A stretch of DNA of 64,000 nucleotides from Lachnospiraceae bacterium (GTDB lineage Bacteria; Bacillota_A; Clostridia; Lachnospirales; Lachnospiraceae), in the NCBI GenBank assembly GCA_024683935.1, contig JAIKXV010000012.1, positions 17,552-81,551 of the forward strand. Direction: 5' to 3'. Of the stretch, positions 1 to 8,601 are shown in pieces. Each line of letters opens with the position of its first letter. Positions within the stretch are counted from its first letter, which is position 1. Position numbers and translations under genes: made by a program. The notes beneath the pieces are model-generated. The model had not been told where the DNA came from and made no database searches. It saw nothing but the letters and a program-made list of their open reading frames with translations.

Positions 1-816
1 CTGAACATAGCGGGATGCACAAAAGGCTTTATCCCAAATGCCGAAGATACCTTCAATAGTCCAGGCGCCGTTAACGATGAAAAATTTCCTGCCTTTATTT
101 TTTTCGCCCATATGTTTTTCACAGCAGAAAAGGCAGGTAAGGGTCATTACTTCGTCATAGCAGAGAAGATGACTTTTAAGGTATCTGTCAGTATTATCTT
201 TTTTCGGGAGGAAAAGATCCACATACAAAGTATTCAGGCCATTAAAAGAATTTTTTAATTCTTCGTTGCATTCGTCGAAATAATTGATCTCCTTTTGCGG
301 AAGATGGAGCACATCCATAAAGGGTTTCCAGTTCTTACCGCAGAGAATGATCTTTTTTCCTGTCCATCTGTCAAGAGCACGGAGAAGAAGAACCGAATAT
401 TCATTACAGTCATTTAAGACCAGACAGTCAGAGCGGTTCAGGAATTCAAGGTCATAATCCCCCTTTCCGGAATAGGGATGTACGTAATAGGTGGGAATGT
501 CTTTTAGACAGGTGATGTAATTTCCATCTCCGGCGGTAATAAGAACAAAGCCGGTTTCGGATATTATCTTCCGAGCTTTTTCAAAGCAGTCCGGACCGGA
601 AGGGATCCGGATCTCAGCAGAGACCATGCCGGTATTCAGCAAAGTCCGGGTACAAAATGAAACAGTCTCTCCGGTATGGATCTCAATGATAAAATCATCA
701 TTGTGAAGTGATGAAACCGCCTGAATAAGTTCCTCACGGGACGGAACGGTTTCCGAATGGATGCGGTATATGTTTGCAGCAGTCTGGATTAGCATTTCTG
801 TTCCATTGTAATTCAT
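1..816 (-). CDS. Hypothetical protein next to flagellin, C-terminus cut by window edge
   Basis: Reading from the ATG at 816 toward base 1 gives 272 codons without a stop, so only the N-terminal part is present. The product is soluble-looking, with no signal peptide or membrane segment, and is rich in Cys and aromatic residues. I do not recognise a domain with certainty. The visible end (...GIFGIWDKAF...) reminds me weakly of uncharacterised Lachnospiraceae proteins found beside flagellar genes. It lies 113 bp downstream of flagellin on the same strand but beyond the flagellin terminator, so it probably has separate or read-through expression. A role in flagellin modification would fit the neighbourhood but is only inference. 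Confidence 0.6.
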   Translation of the reverse strand, partial: MNYNGTEMLIQTAANIYRIHSETVPSREELIQAVSSLHNDDFIIEIHTGETVSFCTRTLLNTGMVSAEIRIPSGPDCFEKARKIISETGFVLITAGDGNYITCLKDIPTYYVHPYSGKGDYDLEFLNRSDCLVLNDCNEYSVLLLRALDRWTGKKIILCGKNWKPFMDVLHLPQKEINYFDECNEELKNSFNGLNTLYVDLFLPKKDNTDRYLKSHLLCYDEVMTLTCLFCCEKHMGEKNKGRKFFIVNGAWTIEGIFGIWDKAFCASRYVQ

Positions 817-853
817 TATCCTAAGTGCGTCAAAATACTCTACATATCTAAAA

Positions 854-879
854 GCTCCCGCCTCTTACGAGGCGGGAGC
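854..879 (-). terminator. Flagellin transcription terminator
   Basis: A perfect 11-bp inverted repeat (GCTCCCGCCTC / GAGGCGGGAGC) with a 4-nt loop lies about 50 nt past the flagellin stop. In the minus-strand direction it is followed by TTTT. This is a typical strong intrinsic terminator for a highly expressed monocistronic gene. Confidence 0.85.
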
Positions 880-929
880 AGTTCCCAGGATAACTTAAAA
901 CCGAGTATTGGTTAGTAGTTATGCATGTC

Positions 930-2033
930 TTAGCCGAGCAGTGACAGAACGCCCTGGTTGCTCTGGTTAGCCTGAGCAAGCATTGACTGGCCAGCCTGCT
1001 GAAGAATGTTATTCTTCGAATACTGTACCATTTCGGACGCCATATCGGTATCACGGATCTGGCTTTCAGCTGCTGTGGTGTTCTCAACTACGTTGTCCAG
1101 GTTCTTGATGGTGTGCTCAAGTCTGTTCTGAACTGCACCGAGCTGAGACCTTCTAGCAGAAACAAGCTTGATAGCTGCTGAGATGTTGTCAATAGCTGCA
1201 CGAGCTGTTGAAGTGGTCTTAACGCTGATGTAACCGCCGCCCTTGATGTTGCCATCCTTCTGTGCTGCAGTATTGTAATGAGGAGTGATCTTACCGTCTG
1301 CACCAGGAGTGTTGCTTCCAGAAACTGCACCGATAGGAAGGATAGAACCAGCTTTAATGCTGTATGAATCTACGGCATTAGCTGCTTTAATATCCGCTCC
1401 TGCTATCCTTACGATAGATCCCTGATCGTTAACACCATAATGGAAATTTGTAACGATTTCGTTATTGGTAACTTTCTCATTAACACCAACGCCAAGTGCG
1501 GAAGCGGTGATCGAATAGATATTAACCGCAATCCTGTTGTTAGCGAGGTTATCTGCACCAACCTGAAGTGCAAAGGAAAGGCTTCCGTTCCAAGCTGAAA
1601 CTGACTTTCCGCCGTTGTTTCCGTTTAAGAGATAAGTCTCATTAAACTTGGTTGTGGTTGCTACACGATCGATCTCGGTTGAGAGCTGTGCTATCTCGTT
1701 CTGAACGTCAGCCTTATCGGAAGATGACATCGTTCCGTTTGCAGCCTTAACTGCCAGCTCGTTCATTCTCTGAAGCATGTCGTGTACTTCTGTAAGTGCA
1801 CCTTCAGCTGTCTGTACTGCGCTTATACCATCTTCAGCATTTGTTGAAGCCTGTGTAAGACCCCTGATCTGCTTCCTCATCTTCTCACTGATGGAGAGGC
1901 CGGCTGCATCATCCGCTGCACGGTTGATCTTGTAACCGGATGAAAGCTTCTCAGTTGACTTAGCCTGCTGCCCAGTTGTTATGCCGAGCATTCTGTTAGA
2001 GTTCATCGCTGTAATGTTGTGCTGTACTACCAT
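930..2033 (-). CDS. hag/fliC: Flagellin
   Basis: This 367-residue protein is the structural subunit of the flagellar filament. The conserved N-terminal D0/D1 helices are visible (starts MVVQHNITAMNSNRMLG; KLSSGYKINRAADDAAGL around residues 31-48; ELAVKAANGT around 92-101). So is the C-terminal D1/D0 region ending SMLAQANQSNQGVLSLLG, with RDTDMA and QAGQSMLAQAN signatures. The variable middle, about residues 140-275, is short and Gly/Asn/Ser-rich. The start is fixed by GGAGG seven nt upstream. It appears monocistronic, with its own terminator, a sigma-28-like promoter and a leader containing a CsrA-like hairpin. It is exported by the flagellar type III apparatus, so no signal peptide is expected. 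Confidence 0.97.
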   Translation of the reverse strand: MVVQHNITAMNSNRMLGITTGQQAKSTEKLSSGYKINRAADDAAGLSISEKMRKQIRGLTQASTNAEDGISAVQTAEGALTEVHDMLQRMNELAVKAANGTMSSSDKADVQNEIAQLSTEIDRVATTTKFNETYLLNGNNGGKSVSAWNGSLSFALQVGADNLANNRIAVNIYSITASALGVGVNEKVTNNEIVTNFHYGVNDQGSIVRIAGADIKAANAVDSYSIKAGSILPIGAVSGSNTPGADGKITPHYNTAAQKDGNIKGGGYISVKTTSTARAAIDNISAAIKLVSARRSQLGAVQNRLEHTIKNLDNVVENTTAAESQIRDTDMASEMVQYSKNNILQQAGQSMLAQANQSNQGVLSLLG

Positions 2034-2059
2034 AATTTTACCTCCATGTTTGTTACTGA

Positions 2060-2077
2060 CCGGAATTCCTTTTCCGG
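2060..2077 (-). promoter_or_regulatory. CsrA-type hairpin in flagellin leader
   Basis: In the minus-strand RNA, CCGGAA / TTCCGG form a 6-bp stem closing the hexaloop AAGGAA, so GGA is presented in the loop. It sits 14 nt before the GGAGG ribosome binding site, which carries a second GGA. In Bacillus subtilis hag, CsrA bridges two such sites and FliW relieves the repression. This layout is the same. Neither csrA nor fliW is in the window, so the regulator is inferred. Confidence 0.5.
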
Positions 2078-2191
2078 CAGGTACTTAGATTAAATTGTTA
2101 TTCTGCGGTTTCCTTTTTTCCTTTCATGTGCCCCCTGGGTTAGCCCACTACTTTGGTCTGGGGAAACAGTGCATTTGTGTTTACACTTTAA

Positions 2192-2218
2192 TTATCGGAC
2201 ATATATCCGATTCCTAAA
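2192..2218 (-). promoter_or_regulatory. Probable sigma-28 (SigD/FliA) promoter of flagellin
   Basis: On the minus strand, TTTA, a 15-nt spacer and TCCGATAA match the spacing of the flagellar sigma factor consensus (TAAA-N15-GCCGATAA). There is one mismatch in the -10 and two in the -35. It would give a leader of roughly 150 nt. The same bases read on the plus strand give TTTA-N15-TCCGATTC, so the site is nearly self-symmetric. Confidence 0.55.
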
Positions 2219-2312
2219 CCCCTATATTGTATTAATTTAAATACATTTACCGGCAGCGCTGTATGTTTTCTGCCGGCTGGTAATCCTTATTGTATCAAAT
2301 TCCCCTTGTGTT

Positions 2313-2321
2313 TGCTATAAT
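2313..2321 (+). promoter_or_regulatory. Extended -10 promoter for manC
   Basis: TGCTATAAT is a perfect extended -10 element 65 bp ahead of the chosen ATG. No good -35 lies at 16-18 bp, which is usual for extended -10 promoters. An alternative upstream plus-strand sigma-28-like site is at 2187-2213. Confidence 0.55.
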
Positions 2322-2386
2322 ATCAAATATTAAATAAATAGAAACTGGTGCTGCTCTGTACCAGCTATGGAAAGGATACTTTCAAC

Positions 2387-3457
2387 ATGAAAAAGACCGC
2401 ACTGATAATGGCAGGAGGACACGGAGAGAGATTCTGGCCCAGGAGCCGGAAGAACCTGCCAAAACAGTTCCTGTCCCTTACGGACGACGGAAAGACGCTG
2501 ATACAGCTTACCGTAGAGAGGATCAGCGTACTCGTGGAACGCAAGGATATATACATTTCCACAAATAAGGATTACGAGGATCTGATACACGAGCAGCTTC
2601 CGGATATCCCGGCGGACAATATACTCTTTGAGCCTGTAGGACGGAATACCGCTCCCTGCATAGGAATGGCCGCGGAGTTCGTCTCAAAAAAGTACGAAGA
2701 TGCCATAATGATGGTTCTGCCCAGCGACCATCTGATAAAATATGCGAAGATGTACCAGGACACCCTGAATGACGCTTGCTACATAGCAGAACAGGGCTCC
2801 AACCTGGTGACCATAGGCATTACTCCCGATTTCCCCGAAACCGGCTACGGTTATATCAAATTCGATCCCGATGATGTTTTCGAGCGGGGATATAAGGTGC
2901 TGAATTTCACCGAGAAACCGAAGCTGGAGATAGCAAAGGAGTATATCGCCAGCAACCAGTACCTGTGGAATTCCGGAATGTTCGTATGGAAGGCCTCCTC
3001 CATCCTGGAGCGCTTTGAGAAGCTGATGCCGGATGTCTTTGATCAGCTGACTATTATAAGAAACGCCATCGGCACATCACAGCAGACCGACATCATAGAA
3101 AAGATATTCCCCGAATTCCCCTCTATTTCCATTGACTACGGCATCATGGAAAAATCCGGCGATATCTACACTATTCCCGGTTCCTTCGGCTGGGATGATG
3201 TGGGCAGCTGGCTTGCTATGGAACGCATCAGAAGGACCAATGAATTCGGCAACATCATAGACGGCGATGTGATCACGATAAATACAAATGATTCAATTGT
3301 AGTAGGGAAAAACAAGCTGATCGCCTGTGTGGGTGTAAAGGATTTAGTGGTTGTCGATACGGATGATGCCACGCTGATATGCGCTAAAGACTCCACTAAT
3401 GAGATCAAAAAGATAATTGAGAACCTGAAAGTTTGCAACAGGAATGAATATTTATAA
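2387..3457 (+). CDS. manC: Mannose-1-phosphate guanylyltransferase (short form)
   Basis: The enzyme makes GDP-mannose from GTP and mannose-1-phosphate, a precursor for cell-surface or flagellar glycans. The nucleotidyltransferase signature GGHGERFWPRSR is at residues 9-20, followed by LPSDH near 110, FTEKPK and WNSGMFVWK. At 356 residues it is the single-domain form, without a C-terminal phosphomannose isomerase cupin. I start at ATG 2387, with AAGGA nine nt upstream, instead of the in-frame GTG at 2348, because the signature normally begins within ten residues of the N-terminus. The phosphohexomutase at 48978-50498 could supply mannose-1-phosphate. It converges on dnaJ, with a hairpin repeat between them. 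Confidence 0.92.
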   Translation: MKKTALIMAGGHGERFWPRSRKNLPKQFLSLTDDGKTLIQLTVERISVLVERKDIYISTNKDYEDLIHEQLPDIPADNILFEPVGRNTAPCIGMAAEFVSKKYEDAIMMVLPSDHLIKYAKMYQDTLNDACYIAEQGSNLVTIGITPDFPETGYGYIKFDPDDVFERGYKVLNFTEKPKLEIAKEYIASNQYLWNSGMFVWKASSILERFEKLMPDVFDQLTIIRNAIGTSQQTDIIEKIFPEFPSISIDYGIMEKSGDIYTIPGSFGWDDVGSWLAMERIRRTNEFGNIIDGDVITINTNDSIVVGKNKLIACVGVKDLVVVDTDDATLICAKDSTNEIKKIIENLKVCNRNEYL

Positions 3458-3472
3458 AAGGACTGCCCGCTT

Positions 3473-3524
3473 CCCCTCATCCGCCCTTCGGGCACCTTCC
3501 CCCCAAGGGGAAGGCTCTGAGGGG
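3473..3524. repeat. Dispersed three-hairpin repeat, copy 1
   Basis: Outer arms CCCCTCA / TGAGGGG enclose two inner hairpins, GCCC-TTC-GGGC and CCTTCCCC / GGGGAAGG, giving a compact cruciform. It lies between the convergent ends of manC and dnaJ and could terminate both transcripts. It is related in reverse orientation to 27759-27805 and in the same orientation to 50568-50612, with stem bases changed in pairs. Confidence 0.75.
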
Positions 3525-3529
3525 AGCGT

Positions 3530-4690
3530 TTAAAACAGCCCTTTTTTCTTCTTTTTCTTACCTTTTTCGTCGCCGGTTCCGGTCTTCTTTTCCACTTCAT
3601 GCAGTGAATCACCGGTGAGCTGGTCAAACTGCTTTAAGAGATCCTTGGCGCTGGAGGTTAGTCCCGTAGGAACCTGTACCACCAGTGTTACATAGTGGTC
3701 ACCCCTCATGTCCTTATTCTGGAGTGAGGGCACGCCCTTGCCCTTCAGCCTGATCTTTGAATCAGTCTGGGTTCCGGGCTTCACGGTATAAACCACCTTG
3801 CCGTCAACAGTATCAATAAGCACATCTCCGCCGAGTGCCGCCTGGGCATAGCTGATAGGCGCCGTGGAGTAAATATTGTAATCCTGTCTCTGGAATATGG
3901 GATGTCTTGAAACCACAGCCTCTACCAGAAGATCGCCTCTCGGTCCTCCGTTTCTGCCGGGTTCTCCCTTTTCACGGAGACGCACCATCTGACCGTTATC
4001 TATTCCAGCAGGTATAGTAACAGAGAGCTTCTTTCTGGAAGCTGTATATCCGGATCCGTGGCAGTCGGGGCACTTGTCCTTTATAACCTTTCCCGTACCT
4101 CCGCAGTCGGGACAGGTCTGGACATTTCTCACGGTTCCGAAGAGGGACTGCTGGGTAAATACCACCTGTCCCTTTCCTCCGCACTTGCTGCAGGTTACCG
4201 GTGTAGTACCGGGCTTTGCTCCTGTACCGTTACAGGTCTTGCAGGAATCCTTTAATGTAAGCTCTATCTCTTTATCACAGCCGAAAACCGCTTCCTCAAA
4301 GGAAATCCGGACAGAAGTCCTGAGGTTCGCGCCTTTCATGGGGCCGTTATGGCTGGCACGGCTGCTTCTCCCGCCTCCGAAGAAATCTCCGAAAATATCT
4401 CCGAATATATCTCCGAAATCCATGGAATTGAAGTCGAAGCCACCGCCACCGCCGGGGCCGTCAAAGGCCGCGTGACCGAACTGGTCATACTGTCTTCTCT
4501 TTTCAGGATCCGACAGCACGGCATAGGCTTCCGACGCTTCCTTGAACTTCGCTTCGGCGTTCTTGTCTCCGGGGTTCATATCCGGGTGGTACTTCTTCGC
4601 AAGAACTCTGTATGCTTTTTTTATGGCGGCGTCATCTGCATTTTTGTCGACGCCCAGGACCTCATAATAGTCCCGCTTCTGTTCTGCCAT
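3530..4690 (-). CDS. dnaJ: Chaperone protein DnaJ (Hsp40)
   Basis: Co-chaperone that delivers clients to DnaK and stimulates its ATPase in the cytoplasm. The J domain occupies residues 1-72, with the invariant HPD in [13 protein letters not shown] Gly/Phe-rich stretch follows ([17 protein letters not shown]...). Four CxxCxGxG zinc-binding repeats come next ([32 protein letters not shown]), then the two beta-rich substrate-binding domains. The tail ends in a Lys run, [10 protein letters not shown], more basic than usual. Length, 386 residues, is normal for type I DnaJ. It is the last gene of the hrcA-grpE-dnaK-dnaJ operon, 16 bp after dnaK. Confidence 0.98.
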   Translation of the reverse strand: MAEQKRDYYEVLGVDKNADDAAIKKAYRVLAKKYHPDMNPGDKNAEAKFKEASEAYAVLSDPEKRRQYDQFGHAAFDGPGGGGGFDFNSMDFGDIFGDIFGDFFGGGRSSRASHNGPMKGANLRTSVRISFEEAVFGCDKEIELTLKDSCKTCNGTGAKPGTTPVTCSKCGGKGQVVFTQQSLFGTVRNVQTCPDCGGTGKVIKDKCPDCHGSGYTASRKKLSVTIPAGIDNGQMVRLREKGEPGRNGGPRGDLLVEAVVSRHPIFQRQDYNIYSTAPISYAQAALGGDVLIDTVDGKVVYTVKPGTQTDSKIRLKGKGVPSLQNKDMRGDHYVTLVVQVPTGLTSSAKDLLKQFDQLTGDSLHEVEKKTGTGDEKGKKKKKKGLF

Positions 4691-4706
4691 TAATACACCT
4701 CAAGGA

Positions 4707-6608
4707 TTAAACTTCTCTGTAGTCGCCGTCTACGACATCGGGGCCTGCGTCATCATTTCCGCCGGTGGTGCTGCCGCTGTCCTGGGAAGCTGAGCCTCCC
4801 ATGCCGCTCATGTCAGGGCCGGGGCCGGCTGCGCCTGCAGCCTGTGCATTCTCGTAAACCTTTGTAAAGAGCTTCTGTGCAGACTGCTCAAGCTTTTCTC
4901 TTGCAGCCTTGATCTCGTCAACATCTGCCTCAGACATTGCGGAAGCATCGGGATGCTTTGCAAGCACATCCTTCAGAGCCTGGAGATCTGCCTGTACCTC
5001 GGTCTTGTCGTTAGCTTCCAGCTTGTCTCCCACATCATTAAGGGCCTTCTCTGTCTGGAAAGCAAAGGAATCAGCATCATTCCTTGCGTCGATGGCTTCC
5101 TTCCTCTTCTTGTCCTGAGCCTCGTATTCCTGAGCCTCACGTACAGCCTTGTTGATGTCATCATCAGACATGTTGGATCCGCCGGTGATGGTGATATGCT
5201 GCTCATGTCCGGTACCGAGATCCTTTGCGGATACGTTAACGATACCGTTCGCATCTATATCAAAGGTAACTTCGATCTGGGGAACGCCTCTCATTGCAGG
5301 AGGTATTCCGTCCAGACGGAACTGTCCAAGAGACTTGTTATCCTTTGCAAACTGTCTCTCACCCTGGAGGACATTGATATCAACTGCAGTCTGGTTATCT
5401 GCCGCTGTGGAGAATACCTGGCTCTTCTTTGTAGGAATGGTGGTATTTCTCTCGATAAGCCTGGTAGCTACGCCGCCCATGGTCTCGATGGAAAGGGAAA
5501 GGGGAGTAACATCAAGGAGCAGCACATCTCCTGCACCCTCATCTCCTGCTAACTTTCCGCCCTGGATGGAAGCACCGATGGCAACACATTCATCAGGATT
5601 CAGGTTCTTGCTGGGCTCCTGTCCTGTAAGAGCCTTAACCTTCTCAACTACGCAGGGAACACGGGTTGATCCGCCGACCAGGAGAACCTTGCCGAGATCC
5701 GAATTGGTGAGGCCGGCATCCTTCATAGCGTTCTGAACAGGGATAGCTGTCTTCTCAACCAGGTCATTTATAAGTTCCTCAAACTTAGCCTTTGAGAGAT
5801 TCTCGTCAAAGTGCTTCGGTCCCTCAGCGGTAGCTGTGATGAAGGGCAGATTGATATTAGTGGTAGTTGAAGAAGAAAGCTCCTTCTTTGCCTTCTCTGC
5901 TGCCTCCTTCAATCTCTGCATTGCCATGGGATCCGCTGAAAGATCAACGCCCTCCTTATCCTTGAAGGACTTAACCATCCAGTCAACTATTCTCTGGTCA
6001 AAGTCGTCACCGCCGAGCCTGGTGTCACCGTTTGTAGCCAGAACCTCGATAACGCCGTCACCGATCTCAATAATGGATACATCAAAGGTACCGCCTCCGA
6101 GATCGTAAACCATGATCTTCTGCTCTTTTTCATTATCAAGGCCGTAAGCAAGTGCGGCTGCCGTAGGCTCGTTTATGATACGCTTAACCTCAAGACCTGC
6201 GATCTTCCCGGCATCCTTGGTAGCCTGTCTCTGAGCGTCGTTGAAATATGCGGGAACAGTGATAACCGCTTCAGAAACGCTCTCACCCAAATAGCTCTCT
6301 GCATCTGCCTTCAGCTTTGAAAGTATCATTGCTGAGATCTGCTGGGGTGAATATCTCTTATCATCAATAGACCTGCCGTGATCCGTTCCCATATCCCTCT
6401 TTATTGAAGCAATGGTACGGTCTGCATTGGTGACCGCCTGACGCTTTGCAGGCTCACCCACAAGTCTTTCACCATTCTTTGTGAAAGCAACGATGGAGGG
6501 CGTGGTACGTGCTCCCTCGGCATTTGCTATAACGGTAGGCTTTCCGCCTTCCATAACTGCTACGCAGCTGTTTGTAGTTCCAAGATCGATTCCTATTATC
6601 TTACCCAT
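4707..6608 (-). CDS. dnaK: Chaperone protein DnaK (Hsp70)
   Basis: ATP-dependent chaperone of 633 residues. The actin-like nucleotide-binding domain begins [13 protein letters not shown], with phosphate-binding motif [12 protein letters not shown] and [11 protein letters not shown]. The interdomain linker [12 protein letters not shown] and the beta-sandwich substrate-binding domain follow, then a helical lid and a Gly/Ser-rich tail ending [17 protein letters not shown] lies upstream of the start. It is third in the CIRCE-controlled operon. GrpE (nucleotide exchange) and DnaJ are encoded on either side. Confidence 0.99.
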   Translation of the reverse strand: MGKIIGIDLGTTNSCVAVMEGGKPTVIANAEGARTTPSIVAFTKNGERLVGEPAKRQAVTNADRTIASIKRDMGTDHGRSIDDKRYSPQQISAMILSKLKADAESYLGESVSEAVITVPAYFNDAQRQATKDAGKIAGLEVKRIINEPTAAALAYGLDNEKEQKIMVYDLGGGTFDVSIIEIGDGVIEVLATNGDTRLGGDDFDQRIVDWMVKSFKDKEGVDLSADPMAMQRLKEAAEKAKKELSSSTTTNINLPFITATAEGPKHFDENLSKAKFEELINDLVEKTAIPVQNAMKDAGLTNSDLGKVLLVGGSTRVPCVVEKVKALTGQEPSKNLNPDECVAIGASIQGGKLAGDEGAGDVLLLDVTPLSLSIETMGGVATRLIERNTTIPTKKSQVFSTAADNQTAVDINVLQGERQFAKDNKSLGQFRLDGIPPAMRGVPQIEVTFDIDANGIVNVSAKDLGTGHEQHITITGGSNMSDDDINKAVREAQEYEAQDKKRKEAIDARNDADSFAFQTEKALNDVGDKLEANDKTEVQADLQALKDVLAKHPDASAMSEADVDEIKAAREKLEQSAQKLFTKVYENAQAAGAAGPGPDMSGMGGSASQDSGSTTGGNDDAGPDVVDGDYREV

Positions 6609-6642
6609 GATTTTCTGTCCTTTCTATTTTTTATTGTTAAAG

Positions 6643-6702
6643 ATTCTTCGCTATGCTCAGAATGACACGAACACTCTTCGCTTTATTACGAATGACACCT
6701 GT
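6643..6702. repeat. Two degenerate copies of a TTCTTCGCT...GAATGACA repeat
   Basis: In the dnaK-grpE gap, two related units lie side by side: one with ATTCTTCGCTATGCTCAGAATGACAC and a more degraded one with CTCTTCGCTTTATTACGAATGACAC, each given here only in short form. A truncated relative (AAGATTCTTCGCTTCGCTCC) sits at about 7398-7417 between grpE and hrcA, and another relative lies at 56917-56955. I remember this as a common intergenic repeat of Firmicutes. Its function is unknown to me. Confidence 0.5.
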
Positions 6703-6703
6703 G

Positions 6704-7366
6704 CTATTTCGCTACTCCTACCATTGAATGGCGGACCACACTGTCGTTATATTTATAACCCTTCTGCAGTTCCTGGGCGACGATACCGCTGTCGTATTCC
6801 TCACTGTCAACCTGCATCACCGCGTTATGGAATTCCGGATTGAATTCCTGTCCCACAGCCTCAATGGGAGTAACTCCTATCTTTTCAAGCTCATCCATCA
6901 GCTGCCTGTAGACCTTCTTCATGCCGTCCATGAAGGGATCCGCATCTTCCCCTTCCGGACTGTCGGATGTCATATCCAGCGCCCTTTCGAAGTTATCTAT
7001 GACGGGAAGCACCTTTTCAATGACCGACTTTGCTCCGGTCTCAAACATCTGCTCCTTCTCCTTGTCGGAGCGCTTGCGGAAGTTTTCGAACTCTGCCATG
7101 AGCCTTAAATTCTTGTCGTTAAGCTCCTCTATCTTTTCATCTCTCGGATCCTTCTGCTCTTCTGCAGCCTCTGTCTCAGCACCCGTTTCCTCCGCTTCAG
7201 TCTTCTCCTCCGCCGGTTTCTCAGCAGCTTTTTCAGCTGTACCGGAGGCCTTGGCCTTTTCTTCCGCGGCTGCCTTTTCAGGCTTTTTTGTGCTTTCAGC
7301 CGATGTATCGATATTTTCTTTTTCGGGGCCTTCTACTTTTATGCCCGAACTCTTTTTCTTACTCAA
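6704..7366 (-). CDS. grpE: Nucleotide exchange factor GrpE
   Basis: Releases ADP from DnaK. The conserved core (ENFRKRSDKEKEQ near residue 93, LPVIDNFERAL near 117, and the beta-domain end VVRHSMVGVAK) is clear. The first ~80 residues are a long, highly charged Glu/Ala/Lys-rich extension, followed by the coiled coil that forms the GrpE dimer. At 220 residues it is longer than average only because of that extension. It lies between hrcA and dnaK in the operon, with repeat debris in both gaps. Confidence 0.96.
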   Translation of the reverse strand: MSKKKSSGIKVEGPEKENIDTSAESTKKPEKAAAEEKAKASGTAEKAAEKPAEEKTEAEETGAETEAAEEQKDPRDEKIEELNDKNLRLMAEFENFRKRSDKEKEQMFETGAKSVIEKVLPVIDNFERALDMTSDSPEGEDADPFMDGMKKVYRQLMDELEKIGVTPIEAVGQEFNPEFHNAVMQVDSEEYDSGIVAQELQKGYKYNDSVVRHSMVGVAK

Positions 7367-7421
7367 TATGGTTTCCTCGCTGTGTTTTATTTATGATAAG
7401 ATTCTTCGCTTCGCTCCCCCG

Positions 7422-8465
7422 CTACTTCTTGTACAGCGTGTCCAGCTGCTCCCGCAGGGTCTTCAGGGCGTGAGCCACCTTTTCGTAATCCATTCTCTTC
7501 GGTCCGATGATACTCATCATTCCCTTCATATTGTCCCCGAGTTCATAAGTGGCAGTAACCACGGAGCAGTCCTTCATGGACTCTATCGGAGACTCATTAC
7601 CGATGTATACCTGTATTCCCGACTTTCCTTCCTCTCCCTCAGCCGGAGTCTTGGAAAGTGATTCACTGATGAGATTGCCGAACTGGTTCTTTTCCTCAAA
7701 GGTACTGATGATCTCGCTGGCCTTCTGGTTATCCGCAAGCTCCGGATATTTGAAGATATTATTGGCACCGCTGGTGTAAATCTCCAGATCTTCATCTGCC
7801 CTGACCGCTTCTGCCACCGCATCAATAACCTCTGCAATGACGTCGGAATGTATCCCGGCTCTTTCCTTTATAAGGGTGATAAGCCCGAGGTTTATCTCCT
7901 CTAAGGACAGCCCGTTCAGGTGGGTATTTAAGAGAAGGTTCAGCTTCAGGAGAGTATCGTCATCCATCTCTCCGTTTACGCTTATCATCTTGTTCTTGAT
8001 GATATTTCCCTCGACCACGATGACTGCCAGGATATTCCCCTCATCCACCCTGGACAGCTGTATGAATTTCAGCTTGTTCCTGTGTATCTGGGGTGAAGAG
8101 ATCAGGGCGGCATAATTGGTATTGTCCGCCAGCAGCTTCGCTACCTGCTTCAGGAGTTCTGAAAGCTCCCCGGCCTTTTCCACCACCATGTCATGCATGT
8201 CGGATACTTCCTTTTCCTTATCCGCCATCATGCTGTCCACGTAGAACCTGTAGCCCTTATCTGATGGGATACGTCCCGAGGAGGTGTGGGGCTGAAGGAT
8301 ATAGCCCATTTCCTCAAGATCCGACATCTCATTCCGGATAGTCGCCGGAGAAAGCTTGATATCCAAATACTTGGAAAGGGTTCTGCTGCCTACCGGATCA
8401 CCGGTTTCCAGATAATTCCTGATTATCGCCTCTAAAATTTTTGTTTTTCTCTCGTTTAATTCCAT
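7422..8465 (-). CDS. hrcA: Heat-inducible transcription repressor HrcA
   Basis: Winged-helix repressor that binds CIRCE and is kept active by GroEL. The N-terminal HTH region (KTKILEAIIRNYLETGDPVGSRTLSKYL) is split here for length: it opens MELNERKTKILEAII and continues DPVGSRTLSKYL. PATIRNEMSDLEEMGYI marks the recognition part and SSGRIPSDKGYRFYVD the wing. The C-terminal dimerisation/effector region ends KTLREQLDTLYKK. Length (347) is standard. It is first in the operon, directly downstream of a perfect CIRCE element, so it should repress itself and grpE-dnaK-dnaJ. Confidence 0.98.
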   Translation of the reverse strand: MELNERKTKILEAIIRNYLETGDPVGSRTLSKYLDIKLSPATIRNEMSDLEEMGYILQPHTSSGRIPSDKGYRFYVDSMMADKEKEVSDMHDMVVEKAGELSELLKQVAKLLADNTNYAALISSPQIHRNKLKFIQLSRVDEGNILAVIVVEGNIIKNKMISVNGEMDDDTLLKLNLLLNTHLNGLSLEEINLGLITLIKERAGIHSDVIAEVIDAVAEAVRADEDLEIYTSGANNIFKYPELADNQKASEIISTFEEKNQFGNLISESLSKTPAEGEEGKSGIQVYIGNESPIESMKDCSVVTATYELGDNMKGMMSIIGPKRMDYEKVAHALKTLREQLDTLYKK

Positions 8466-8483
8466 AAGCTCCCGGGTGATGTG

Positions 8484-8510
8484 TTAGCACTCATTTAATT
8501 TGAGTGCTAA
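8484..8510 (-). promoter_or_regulatory. CIRCE operator
   Basis: A perfect TTAGCACTC-N9-GAGTGCTAA inverted repeat, the canonical HrcA binding site. It lies between the promoter at 8522-8550 and the hrcA start, where HrcA binding blocks transcription. Confidence 0.98.
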
Positions 8511-8521
8511 TATCAATCCAT

Positions 8522-8550
8522 ACGATATCACCCCCTGTATTGTTTGTCAA
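8522..8550 (-). promoter_or_regulatory. Sigma-A promoter of the hrcA operon
   Basis: Minus strand TTGACA (perfect -35), 17-nt spacer, TATCGT (-10). The CIRCE element begins about 12 bp downstream of the -10, at the expected transcription start. Confidence 0.85.
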
Positions 8551-8570
8551 CAGAATTTTTAAAATGATTT

Positions 8571-8590
8571 CAGCGGCCCGAAGACCGCTG
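8571..8590 (-). terminator. Hairpin after the GT-C-like gene
   Basis: CAGCGG / CCGCTG with an 8-nt loop lies 11 nt past the stop of the minus-strand gene at 8602. The minus-strand tail is A/T-rich (AAATCATTTT) but not a clean T run. The plus-strand side has ATTTTTATTT, so it could act in both directions. Confidence 0.55.
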
Positions 8591-8601
8591 ATTTTTATTT
8601 A

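Noticed and set aside
2034..2200. c-di-GMP (GEMM) riboswitch in the flagellin leader
   Set aside because: No GEMM core or tetraloop-receptor arrangement is visible; the leader contains only the CsrA-like hairpin and GC-rich imperfect pairings.
2348..2386. Upstream GTG start for manC
   Set aside because: Adds 13 residues before the signature motif and lacks a binding site; ATG 2387 has AAGGA at good spacing.
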